Assembly: GCA_003519585.1 (NCBI GenBank)
Contig: DOWL01000183.1
Coordinates: 2,769-24,616, forward strand
DNA: 21,848 bases
Origin: Nocardioides sp.
GTDB taxonomy: Bacteria; Actinomycetota; Actinomycetes; Propionibacteriales; Nocardioidaceae
Reading direction: 5' to 3'
The position numbers and the translations under genes were made by a program. Shown here one piece after another: positions 8,086-14,249 of the stretch; position 1 is the stretch's first letter; each line of letters begins with the position of its first letter. The notes beneath the pieces are model-generated. The model worked only from the letters and a program-made list of their open reading frames with translations. It was not told where the DNA came from and did no database searches.

Positions 8086-8874
8086 ATGAGCGTCGCCGAG
8101 GTGGCCGTGATCGGCGGCACGGGCTTCTACTCCTTCCTGACCGACGCCGAGGAGCACGCCGTCGCGACGCCGTACGGCGAGCCGTCGGCGCCGGTGACCG
8201 TTGGCACGGTGGCCGGCCGGCGGGTTGCCTTCCTGCCACGACACGGGCGGCGGCACGAATTCCCGCCGCACGCGCTGCCGTACCGCGCCAACCTCTGGGC
8301 GCTGCGCTCGCTCGGGGTCCGGCAGATCCTCGCGCCCTGTGCGGTGGGCGGCCTGTCGGACACCGTCGCGCCGGGCGACCTCGTGGTGCCCGATCAGCTG
8401 GTGGACCGCACGACCGCCCGAGTCTCGTCGTACGTCGAGCGCGGCGCTACCCACGTGCCGTTCGCCGACCCCTACTGCCCGCGGGTCTCCGAGGCCCTGG
8501 TCGCCGCCGCGCCGGACGTGCGCCGCGGCGGCACGATGGTGGTCATCGAGGGGCCTCGGTTCTCCACCCGCGCGGAATCGCAGTGGTACGCCGCCCAGGG
8601 CGGCACGCTGATCAACATGACCGGTGCGCCCGAGGCCGCGCTCGCCCGCGAACTGCGCACCTGCTACGCCGCGCTGGCGCTGGTGACCGACATGGACGCC
8701 GGGGTCGAGGGCGAGGCGGGCGTGGGTCAGGAGGAGGTGTTCGCGAGGTTCCGTGACAACCTCGAGCGGCTCACGGCGCTGCTGACCCAGGCGATCGCCG
8801 CGCTGCCCGACCCCGACGGCTGCACCTGCTCGACCTGGGCCGACGGACTCGAGCTCAGCTACGAGATCCCGTGA
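8086..8874 (+). CDS. mtnP: S-methyl-5'-thioadenosine phosphorylase family (Rv0535-like)
   Basis: 262 aa. It is a trimeric-type nucleoside phosphorylase that would split 5'-methylthioadenosine (a by-product of SAM use) into adenine and 5-methylthioribose-1-phosphate. Motifs are IGGTGFY (9-15), the phosphate-binding PRHGRRHEFPPH (51-62), EGPRFSTRAES (155-165) and NMTG (177-180). TDMDAG (201-206) retains the two aspartates, Asp202 and Asp204, that favour 6-aminopurines over the Asn of purine nucleoside phosphorylases. No other methionine-salvage gene (mtnA, B, C, D or K) is nearby. Instead it overlaps a sugar epimerase by 4 bp and precedes glycosyltransferases, as Rv0535 does in M. tuberculosis. 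I infer its product enters a methylthio-sugar pathway. ATG 8086 was chosen; the longer frame overlaps DUF3046. Confidence 0.9.
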   Translation: MSVAEVAVIGGTGFYSFLTDAEEHAVATPYGEPSAPVTVGTVAGRRVAFLPRHGRRHEFPPHALPYRANLWALRSLGVRQILAPCAVGGLSDTVAPGDLVVPDQLVDRTTARVSSYVERGATHVPFADPYCPRVSEALVAAAPDVRRGGTMVVIEGPRFSTRAESQWYAAQGGTLINMTGAPEAALARELRTCYAALALVTDMDAGVEGEAGVGQEEVFARFRDNLERLTALLTQAIAALPDPDGCTCSTWADGLELSYEIP

Positions 8875-9914
8875 GGATCCTGGTCACCGGCTCCGCTGGG
8901 TTCATCGGCACCGTCGTCGGCGAGGTCCTCGAGGCCGCTGGCCACGAGGTGGTCCGCGTGGACCTGATGCTCCCCATGGCGCACGGCGCGGGCGAGCCCC
9001 CGCCCGGGACCCATCGGCTCGACGTCCGCGAGGCCGACTCGTGGGGCGAACTGCTGCACGGGGTCGACGCCGTCTGTCACCAGGCCGCCGTGGTCGGCGC
9101 CGGGGTGCGCGTCGGCGACCTACCCGACTACGCCGCTCACAACGACCTCGGAACGGCTGCCCTCCTGGCGGCCATGTACGACGCGGGTGTTCGGCGGCTG
9201 GTCCTGGCCTCGTCGATGGTCGTCTATGGCGAGGGCCGCTACCGCTGCCCCGAGCACGGGGACCAGGCGCCCCTGCCGCGCGCTGTCGAGGCGCTCGAAG
9301 CGGGCGACTTCGACAACCACTGCCCGGCCTGCGGCCGCCCGCTCGACTGGGCGCTCGTCGACGAGACGGCTCGGCTCGACCCGCGCTCGTCGTACGCCGC
9401 CAGCAAGGTGGCGCAGGAGCACTACACCGCTGCCTGGGTCCGGCAGGCAGAGGCGCGCGCCGTGGCGCTGCGCTACCACAACGTCTACGGCCCGGGGATG
9501 CCCCGGGACACGCCGTACTCCGGCGTCGCCGCGATGTTCCGCTCCTCACTCGAGCGCGGCGAGCCGCCCCAGGTTTTCGAGGACGGCGGCCAGATGCGCG
9601 ACTTCGTCCACGTCGCCGACGTGGCCCGGGCCAATCTCGCCGCCCTCCGTGCGGTGCTCGATGACGCGACCCCGCCGTACGCCGCCTACAACGTCGCCTC
9701 CGGCCACCCCGTGACCATCCTCGACGTGGCCAGGCTGGTCGGTGCGGGGACCGAGCACCCTGTCGAGCCCGAAGTCACTGGTGGCTACCGACTCGGCGAC
9801 GTGCGCCACGTGGTGGCCTCGCCGGAGCGGGCCACGGCCGATCTGGGCTTCACCGCCAAGGTGCACCCCGACCAGGGGCTGCCGGCGTTCGCCACCGCGC
9901 CGCTGCGTGCCTGA
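8871..9914 (+). CDS. NAD-dependent sugar epimerase (extended SDR) with Cys/His insertion, Rv0536-like
   Basis: 347 aa. The NAD-binding Rossmann motif is GSAGFIG (7-13), and the catalytic residues are Ser114/115 with YAASK (Tyr175, Lys179), typical of GalE/RmlD-type extended SDR enzymes. Between the catalytic Ser and Tyr is an insertion of about 40 residues containing CPEH (126-129) and CPACG (151-155), a likely zinc-ribbon-like knuckle. Similar insertions occur, as I recall, in dTDP-rhamnose 4-epimerase-like proteins. The GTG start overlaps the phosphorylase stop (GTGA). The pairing matches Rv0535-Rv0536 (galE3), so I propose it changes the ribo configuration of the methylthiopentose to xylo (C3 epimerisation) or acts on an activated form; this is inference. 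It ends the operon before a terminator region. Confidence 0.88.
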   Translation: MRILVTGSAGFIGTVVGEVLEAAGHEVVRVDLMLPMAHGAGEPPPGTHRLDVREADSWGELLHGVDAVCHQAAVVGAGVRVGDLPDYAAHNDLGTAALLAAMYDAGVRRLVLASSMVVYGEGRYRCPEHGDQAPLPRAVEALEAGDFDNHCPACGRPLDWALVDETARLDPRSSYAASKVAQEHYTAAWVRQAEARAVALRYHNVYGPGMPRDTPYSGVAAMFRSSLERGEPPQVFEDGGQMRDFVHVADVARANLAALRAVLDDATPPYAAYNVASGHPVTILDVARLVGAGTEHPVEPEVTGGYRLGDVRHVVASPERATADLGFTAKVHPDQGLPAFATAPLRA

Positions 9915-9949
9915 GGAACCGTCGGTGGCCCGCCCGACCGAGCACCGCT

Positions 9950-9990
9950 CATCGAGCCTGTCGAGATGTCCGCAGCCGGAGTACCCAGCC
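9950..9990. repeat. 41-bp direct repeat, copy 1
   Basis: The copies at 9950-9990 and 10002-10042 are identical except for one base (T/C at 9982/10034), with a 52-bp period. Each begins with the partial palindrome ATCGAGCCTGTCGAGAT. From general experience, GAGCCTGTCGAGA-like words occur as interspersed elements in intergenic DNA of many high-GC actinobacteria. They lie in the non-coding gap between convergent genes. Confidence 0.85.
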
Positions 9991-10001
9991 GACCACCCGC
10001 C

Positions 10002-10042
10002 CATCGAGCCTGTCGAGATGTCCGCAGCCGGAGCACCCAGCC
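10002..10042. repeat. 41-bp direct repeat, copy 2
   Basis: Second unit of the pair described at 9950-9990, separated from the first by 11 nt (9991-10001). Confidence 0.85.
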
Positions 10043-10076
10043 AAGTGATCAGTCGACTTCCAGCCTCGGCTGCGGG

Positions 10077-10130
10077 GGTTTCGACTCGCCCGTTGCGGCT
10101 TCGTCCCTCAGCCGCAGGGCTCGCTCAACC
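10077..10130. repeat. REP-like long imperfect hairpin
   Basis: TGCGGCT (10094-10100) pairs perfectly with AGCCGCA (10110-10116) around a 9-nt loop. Outside this, GCCC (10088-10091) pairs with GGGC (10117-10120), and GGTT (10077-10080) with AACC (10127-10130). The internal loops are unequal, typical of a mobile REP-type palindrome rather than a simple terminator. The rest of the 9915-10136 gap holds the two 41-bp repeats and no plausible gene. Confidence 0.6.
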
Positions 10131-10136
10131 ACCATC

Positions 10137-10173
10137 GATGGGCACCCTGCTCGTTCCTCGCAGGGTGCCCATC
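10137..10173. terminator. Perfect 14-bp stem hairpin, probable bidirectional terminator
   Basis: GATGGGCACCCTGC (10137-10150) and GCAGGGTGCCCATC (10160-10173) are exact reverse complements around a 9-nt loop. The hairpin lies between the plus-strand epimerase and the minus-strand membrane glycosyltransferase, and its right arm overlaps the latter's stop codon (10172-10174). It lacks a long T-run, as is common in high-GC actinobacteria. Confidence 0.7.
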
Positions 10174-11509
10174 ACCACGCCGTGTAGAACAGGTGCTGAA
10201 CCACCAGCGCTGCCAAGACCTGCAGCCCCAGCCCCCAGCGGCGCCAGCCCTCGGGCAGCAGGGCGAACGACACCGTCAGCCACGGCACGAACGGCAGCCA
10301 GATCCGCTCGACCTCGGCCTTGCTCATCCCTGACGCGTCGGCAAGCGCCACCACGAGTGCGGCTGAGCCGCTGAGCAGCAGCACGACCCGAGCAGTAGGT
10401 CGAGCGGGGGAGAGCGCCGTGGCGACGGCGGCCGCGAGCCCGGACAGCAGCAGCGGACCGGCGCTGACCACGAGACAGGCGAGATCGCCGTACCACCAGT
10501 AGGCCTGGGGCCGGTCCTGTGCGATGCCGTCGAAGTACCGCTCCTTCAGCACCGGATAGGCGTCCCACCACGCGAAGCCCGCGGCCGCGAACCCCAGCAC
10601 CACGGCGAGTGCTCCGGCGGCCGCCACGGGCAGCGGCCGCCACGACCGGCCGGCGACCAGCACCGCCACCGCGATCAGCCCCATCAGCGGCATGCCGTAC
10701 GACATCAGCACGCCGGCGCCGAAGAGGAGGCCGGCCGGGACCGCCCACCATAGGCGCCGGGTGGACAGGGCCAGACAGGCCAGGCCCCAGGCCATCACCG
10801 CGCCGATCAGCGCGTCCGCCGAGACGGCCATGAACACCGCCGCAGGCGTCAGCACCAGGAACGGCGCCGCCCGGCGAGCCGCGTCCTCGGCGCCGAGCGC
10901 CCGCAGCGCGACCAGGGTCGCCACGGCCGTCGTGGCGGCCAGCACGGTGACCACGACGCCCGCGGCCAGGTCGCCGCCGAGCCCGACTCTTACGAGGCCA
11001 ACGAAGAACAGCAGGGTCCCGGGTGGGTGGCCCGCCACGTGGGTGGGCCAGTTGTCGTCGGCGGAGTAGGGGATCCGGCTGATGTAGGTGTCGAGCAGGG
11101 TGCCGATGTCACCGACCTGGCGCGCGGTGCGGAGGTATTCGTACGGGTTCCCGAGCACCCGGGACAGTCCCGAACTCCCGTCGACCAGTGCGAGGGACAG
11201 CAGCCAGGCCAGCGAGCCGGCGTACGACGCCGCGAGCAGCCCGCGCCACGGCAGCCGCTGGGCCAGATCGGCGGCGTGCCGCCACCCGAGCACCGCGAGC
11301 GCCACGGCCGGCACGGTGCCGGGCCCGAAGAGGTTCGGGCGCCACAGGCCGTGCAGTGGCGGCACCTCGTGCGGCGAGGCGTTCCGCGGCGCCCGGCTCG
11401 CGACGTCCCAATCCAGCCAGTGCGGGACTCCGAATCCCATGAGGAGCACCACGACCGTGAGAAGCAGCCCGAGCCAGGCCGCGCGGGAGAGCGCGGGCGA
11501 CGAGGGCAT
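10172..11509 (-). CDS. GT-C type integral membrane glycosyltransferase (Rv0541c/MtxT-like)
   Basis: 445 aa with about ten to twelve hydrophobic segments, the first at residues 12-28. The first outer loop has acidic residues in WLDWDVASR (Asp33, Asp35), the usual place of the GT-C catalytic Asp, and a later loop has HVAGHPPGTLLFF (HPPG at 161-164), a hallmark of GT39/87-like enzymes. Such proteins transfer a sugar from a polyprenyl-phosphate donor to an acceptor outside the membrane. Its length and its position opposite a GT2-DUF2064 pair match Rv0541c, the methylthioxylosyltransferase of M. tuberculosis lipoarabinomannan. The acceptor here is unknown. ATG 11509 is preceded by a leaderless -10. 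It is divergent from the GT2 gene across a 125-bp region holding the shared box. Confidence 0.82.
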   Translation of the reverse strand: MPSSPALSRAAWLGLLLTVVVLLMGFGVPHWLDWDVASRAPRNASPHEVPPLHGLWRPNLFGPGTVPAVALAVLGWRHAADLAQRLPWRGLLAASYAGSLAWLLSLALVDGSSGLSRVLGNPYEYLRTARQVGDIGTLLDTYISRIPYSADDNWPTHVAGHPPGTLLFFVGLVRVGLGGDLAAGVVVTVLAATTAVATLVALRALGAEDAARRAAPFLVLTPAAVFMAVSADALIGAVMAWGLACLALSTRRLWWAVPAGLLFGAGVLMSYGMPLMGLIAVAVLVAGRSWRPLPVAAAGALAVVLGFAAAGFAWWDAYPVLKERYFDGIAQDRPQAYWWYGDLACLVVSAGPLLLSGLAAAVATALSPARPTARVVLLLSGSAALVVALADASGMSKAEVERIWLPFVPWLTVSFALLPEGWRRWGLGLQVLAALVVQHLFYTAW

Positions 11510-11516
11510 GACCTCG

Positions 11517-11522
11517 ACCCTA
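11517..11522 (-). promoter_or_regulatory. -10 hexamer TAGGGT, leaderless promoter of the membrane glycosyltransferase
   Basis: Read on the minus strand, TAGGGT is followed by 7 nt (CGAGGTC) and then ATG 11509, the same geometry as the other leaderless starts in this window. Confidence 0.5.
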
Positions 11523-11570
11523 GGTCCGTCACCCAGCCCATCACTCCGTCCGCCGCCCGGCCGCCGACAC

Positions 11571-11587
11571 CGTCACGACTTCGTAAG
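11571..11587 (+). promoter_or_regulatory. Shared regulatory box, copy A (before the GT2 operon)
   Basis: CGTCACGACTTCGTAAG differs by one base from the box at 17923-17939. It lies 48 nt upstream of the inferred start at 11635, where an activator would bind, and 62 bp from the divergent start at 11509. A second conserved block, GATCTGTCTACCGTCC (11614-11629), containing the -10, follows after exactly 26 nt, as in copy B. There is no consensus -35, which suits activator-dependent transcription. Confidence 0.65.
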
Positions 11588-11621
11588 GAGCCAGACCCGT
11601 TTCCAGGAGCCCCGATCTGTC

Positions 11622-11627
11622 TACCGT
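11622..11627 (+). promoter_or_regulatory. -10 hexamer TACCGT, leaderless promoter of the GT2 operon
   Basis: TACCGT is followed by CCCTGAC (7 nt) and GTG 11635. It lies inside the conserved block shared with the molybdoenzyme promoter (TACTGT there). Confidence 0.6.
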
Positions 11628-11634
11628 CCCTGAC

Positions 11635-12294
11635 GTGGAGACCGCCTGCGACCTGGTTCTTCCGTGCCGGGACGAGGCGGCCGCCCTCCCGGCGCTTCTT
11701 GCGCGCGTCCCGATGGGGTTCTCCGTCGTCGTGGTCGACAACGGCTCCCGTGACGGTACGGCGGACGTGGCTCGCTGCCTCGGAGCCAGCGTGGTCGAGG
11801 AGCCGGTGCCGGGGTACGGCGCGGCGGTGCACTCGGGGCTGCTGGCGGCCACCGCCGAATACGTCGCGTTCATGGACGGAGACGGCTCCTTCGACGGCTA
11901 CGACCTGCTGCCGCTGCTCGAGGAGGTGCGCTCCGGCCGAGCAGACCTGTCCGTGGGTCGCCGCCGACCCGTGTCCCGGGGCGTGTGGCCGTGGCACGCC
12001 CGGTTGGGCAACGGACTCGTCGTCTGGTGGCTGCGGCGCCGGATCGGCATGACCGCCCACGACATCGCGCCGATGCGGGTCTGTCGCCGCCAGGCGTTGC
12101 TGGACCTCGACGTCCGCGACCGCCGGTTCGGCTACCCCGTGGAGCTGCTGCAGAAGGCGACGACGGCCGGCTGGCGAGTGCACGAGCGCGACGTCGCCTA
12201 CCACCCGAGGGCCGAGGGCACCCGATCCAAGGTGTCCGGCTCGGTGCGCGGCACCGTGCGCGCCGCGCGCGACTTCTGGCGGGTGTTGGCATGA
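11635..12294 (+). CDS. GT2 glycosyltransferase, polyprenyl-phosphate sugar synthase-like (Rv0539/MtxS-like)
   Basis: 219 aa. A GT-A fold, dolichol-phosphate-mannose-synthase-like enzyme: VVVDNGSRDGTADV (nucleotide binding, about 32-45), GYGAAVHSGL, the DXD-type DGDGSFD (81-87), FGYPVELLQKA and the basic HPRAEGTRSKVSGS segment near the end. It has no membrane helices. Such enzymes load a sugar from a nucleotide donor onto polyprenyl phosphate, providing the donor for GT-C transferases such as the divergent gene next door. Followed by DUF2064, it matches Rv0539-Rv0540, so the proposed product is polyprenyl-phosphate-methylthiopentose. The GTG start is set by the leaderless promoter and by the start of homology (DLVLPCRDEA). 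The stop overlaps the next ATG (ATGA). Confidence 0.85.
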   Translation: METACDLVLPCRDEAAALPALLARVPMGFSVVVVDNGSRDGTADVARCLGASVVEEPVPGYGAAVHSGLLAATAEYVAFMDGDGSFDGYDLLPLLEEVRSGRADLSVGRRRPVSRGVWPWHARLGNGLVVWWLRRRIGMTAHDIAPMRVCRRQALLDLDVRDRRFGYPVELLQKATTAGWRVHERDVAYHPRAEGTRSKVSGSVRGTVRAARDFWRVLA

Positions 12295-12938
12295 GTATGC
12301 ACGTGCTCGTCGTGGCCAAGGCGCCGGAGCCGGGCCGGGTGAAGACCCGGCTCGGGGCAGAGATCGGCATGGAACGCGCCGCCGAGGTCGCAGCTGCCTC
12401 GCTGCTCGACACCCTGGCTGCCTGCGCGGGCGCGGTCGGCGCCGACCGCTGCCACCTCTCACTGGCGGGTGACATCCACCGAGCCGTCGGCGCCACTGAC
12501 CTCCACAGGGCGCTCGCCGGCTGGACGATCCACCCGCAACGCGGCCACGACTTCGGCGCCCGCCTGGCTGACGCGCACGCGCGGGTGCCCGGCCCGGTCG
12601 TGCAGGTCGGCATGGACACGCCGCACGCCACCCCTGAACTGCTGCTGGCGGCCGCAGCCGGGCTGGCCGAGCACGACGCCGTCCTCGGTCCCGCCGAGGA
12701 CGGCGGCTGGTGGGTCCTGGCGCTGCGGGATCCGGCCGCGGCTGCGGTGCTGACCGACGTCCCGATGTCCACCCCGACCACCTGCACGGACACCCGGGAG
12801 GCACTGGCGGCGTCCGGTCTCGACGTGGGCACCACCGACACCCTTCGTGACGTCGATGACGTGGCAGACGCGCAGGCAGTGGCGCTGCTGGCGCCCGGCT
12901 CGCGGTTCGCCGCCGCCTGGCAGCGGGTGGCTGCGTGA
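12291..12938 (+). CDS. DUF2064 / TIGR04282-type nucleotidyltransferase-fold protein (Rv0540-like)
   Basis: 215 aa. The sequence shows VVAKAPEPGRVKTRLG (7-22), VGMDTPH (107-112) and GPAEDGGWWVLAL (133-145), the three landmarks of the DUF2064 family, whose fold resembles CofC and GT-A nucleotidyltransferases. Families in databases carry the names rSAM/selenodomain-associated transferase 1 or arsenosugar biosynthesis glycosyltransferase, but biochemical evidence is thin. Beside a phosphorylase producing a sugar-1-phosphate and a GT2 needing a nucleotide sugar, the natural hypothesis is that it makes the NDP-activated methylthiopentose. ATG 12291 overlaps the GT2 stop, and its own stop overlaps the methyltransferase GTG, so the three are co-translated. 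Confidence 0.85.
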   Translation: MSMHVLVVAKAPEPGRVKTRLGAEIGMERAAEVAAASLLDTLAACAGAVGADRCHLSLAGDIHRAVGATDLHRALAGWTIHPQRGHDFGARLADAHARVPGPVVQVGMDTPHATPELLLAAAAGLAEHDAVLGPAEDGGWWVLALRDPAAAAVLTDVPMSTPTTCTDTREALAASGLDVGTTDTLRDVDDVADAQAVALLAPGSRFAAAWQRVAA

Positions 12939-13609
12939 GCGTCCAGGACCGCCTTCCCGACGGCCGGGCGTCGTTCACGGACGTCTTCAGCGCCGCCCTC
13001 CGCGGCCGTCCCTGCACCGTGGTCGGGCTCGGGCCGGATCCGCAGGAGCTGCCCGTCCACGAGTGGCGTCGCGAGGCGGACGACGAGGACCTGGCGCTGC
13101 TCGCGATGTGCCGGGGCCACACCATCGACCTCGGCTGTGGCCCGGGCCGGCTCTCCGCCGCCCTGGCCGCGCAGGGCCACGTCGTTCTGGGCGTCGACGT
13201 GGTGCGCGAGGCCGTGGACCAGACCCTGGCCCGTGGCGTCCCGGCCCTGCGCCGCGACGTCTTCGACCGGCTGCCGGGCGAGGGACGCTGGCACACCGCG
13301 CTGCTGGCTGACGGCAACGTCGGCATCGGCGGCGACCCGGCGGCTCTCCTCGAGCGGGCCGGTGAGTTGATGCTGGCCCGGGGCCGGGTCGTCGTCGAAC
13401 TCGGCGGTCCCGGCCTCCGCTCGGTGACCGAGTGGGCGGTGCTGTCCTGTGCGGGCGTCCGAAGCGCGCCGTTCCGCTGGTCGACGGTCGGGGTCGACGA
13501 CATCGATGCCCTCGCCGAGGCCGCCGGGTTCGTCGCGGCCGAGGTCCACCGGTTCGGGGAACGGCGCTGGTGCGCGGTCCTGACCCGCCCCACCGACCCG
13601 CGCGCATGA
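12935..13609 (+). CDS. Class I SAM-dependent methyltransferase
   Basis: 224 aa. Motif I is TIDLGCGPGR (63-72), followed by VLGVDVVREAVD (motif II) and DVFDRLPGEGRWHTALLADGNVGIGGDP, typical of small-molecule methyltransferases. The GTG start overlaps the DUF2064 stop (GTGA), so it belongs to the same operon. No close counterpart is part of the M. tuberculosis Rv0535-Rv0541c set as I remember it. It could methylate the sugar, an intermediate or the acceptor, or simply use SAM in a linked step. The N-terminal ~50 residues before the Rossmann core are family-specific and unassigned. Confidence 0.85.
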   Translation: MSVQDRLPDGRASFTDVFSAALRGRPCTVVGLGPDPQELPVHEWRREADDEDLALLAMCRGHTIDLGCGPGRLSAALAAQGHVVLGVDVVREAVDQTLARGVPALRRDVFDRLPGEGRWHTALLADGNVGIGGDPAALLERAGELMLARGRVVVELGGPGLRSVTEWAVLSCAGVRSAPFRWSTVGVDDIDALAEAAGFVAAEVHRFGERRWCAVLTRPTDPRA

Positions 13610-13616
13610 TGGGGTG

Positions 13617-14210
13617 ATGAGCCGCGACCGGCACACCGCGGCGCTGCTGCCCGCGTTGGTCTTCGTGGTCACCGTCGTCGAACTGGTGGCCGCGGTGGTC
13701 GTCCCTGCCTCCCAGTTCGAGGGCAAGGGGTGGGGCGTCCGGCTGGTCGTCTACCCGGCGCTCATGCTGCTGGCGCCGGCCGTGTGGTGGGCGACCCGCG
13801 GCCGCACCGGCGCGACCGATCCGCCGTACGCCGCCTTCGCCCTGCTCATGCTGCCGTTCCTCAGCGACACGACCGCGAACTGGCTCGACCTGTTCCGCGA
13901 CGTCGGCTGGTGGGACGACCTCAGCCACTTCGCGCACTGGTTCTCGCTCGGGGCAGGACTCGCGCTGCTGCTCGCGCCGTACGTCCGGCCCCGCTGGGTG
14001 CTGGTGCCGCTGGTGGGTGGCCTGGGCTGCCTGTTGGCCCTGGCCTGGGAGGTGGGGGAGTACACGCTGTTCATCCGGCACGGCCGCGAGGCCGGCGGCG
14101 CCTACCGCGACACGCTCGGGGACCAGGCGCTCGGCACGTCAGGCGCGCTCCTGGCCGCGCTCCTGGTCGCCTGGTGGACGGCGCGACCTAAGAGAACCCT
14201 CACCGGTTGA
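13617..14210 (+). CDS. DUF2238 (YjdF)-like integral membrane protein
   Basis: 197 aa with about five to six membrane segments. The conserved polar pattern is WWDDLSHFAHW (Asp100, Asp101, His104), LAWEVGEY (Glu145, Glu148) and YRDTLGDQALGTSGA (163-176). It matches the membrane-embedded acidic/His motif of DUF2238/YjdF proteins, whose function is unknown. ATG 13617 is preferred over GTG 13614; CATGAT at 13605-13610 lies 6 nt before the ATG and could be a weak leaderless -10. The gene follows the methyltransferase by only 7 bp and may be read through from that operon. Its stop codon lies inside an 8-bp dyad. Confidence 0.75.
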   Translation: MSRDRHTAALLPALVFVVTVVELVAAVVVPASQFEGKGWGVRLVVYPALMLLAPAVWWATRGRTGATDPPYAAFALLMLPFLSDTTANWLDLFRDVGWWDDLSHFAHWFSLGAGLALLLAPYVRPRWVLVPLVGGLGCLLALAWEVGEYTLFIRHGREAGGAYRDTLGDQALGTSGALLAALLVAWWTARPKRTLTG

Positions 14211-14222
14211 ACGCTCAACCGG
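14203..14222. promoter_or_regulatory. 8-bp perfect dyad (operator or short terminator)
   Basis: CCGGTTGA (14203-14210) and TCAACCGG (14215-14222) pair around ACGC. The left arm contains the TGA stop of the membrane protein. The dyad ends 14 nt before the -10 hexamer of the next gene, overlapping where its -35 would be, so an operator is plausible. There is no T-run after it. Confidence 0.45.
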
Positions 14223-14236
14223 CTCGCCCCGCGACG

Positions 14237-14242
14237 TACGGT
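14237..14242 (+). promoter_or_regulatory. -10 hexamer TACGGT, leaderless promoter of the LolA-like/ABC operon
   Basis: TACGGT is followed by CGTGAGG (7 nt) and ATG 14250. This geometry favours 14250 over the in-frame GTG 14244 as the true start. Confidence 0.5.
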
Positions 14243-14249
14243 CGTGAGG

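Noticed and set aside
6712..8454. Upstream extension of the GNAT gene to a 746-aa minus-strand frame
   Set aside because: The extension is antisense to the DinB-methyltransferase, DUF3046 and phosphorylase genes; only the last 165 residues are GNAT-like.
8086..8874. MTA phosphorylase as plain methionine salvage
   Set aside because: No mtnA, mtnB, mtnC, mtnD or mtnK-like gene lies nearby, and it is translationally coupled to a sugar epimerase; salvage remains possible if those genes are elsewhere.
12291..12938. Reading the DUF2064 gene as arsenosugar biosynthesis
   Set aside because: No arsenite methyltransferase or radical-SAM arsenosugar gene is present; the family name reflects context in other organisms.
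10990..13593. 867-aa open frame on the minus strand
   Set aside because: It runs antisense through the GT2, DUF2064 and methyltransferase genes, all with clear motifs; its translation is Arg/Pro/Ser-rich low complexity, typical of shadow frames in high-GC DNA.
11870..13726. 618-aa open frame on the minus strand
   Set aside because: Antisense shadow of the same operon, Ala/Ser/Arg-rich, with no recognisable domain.
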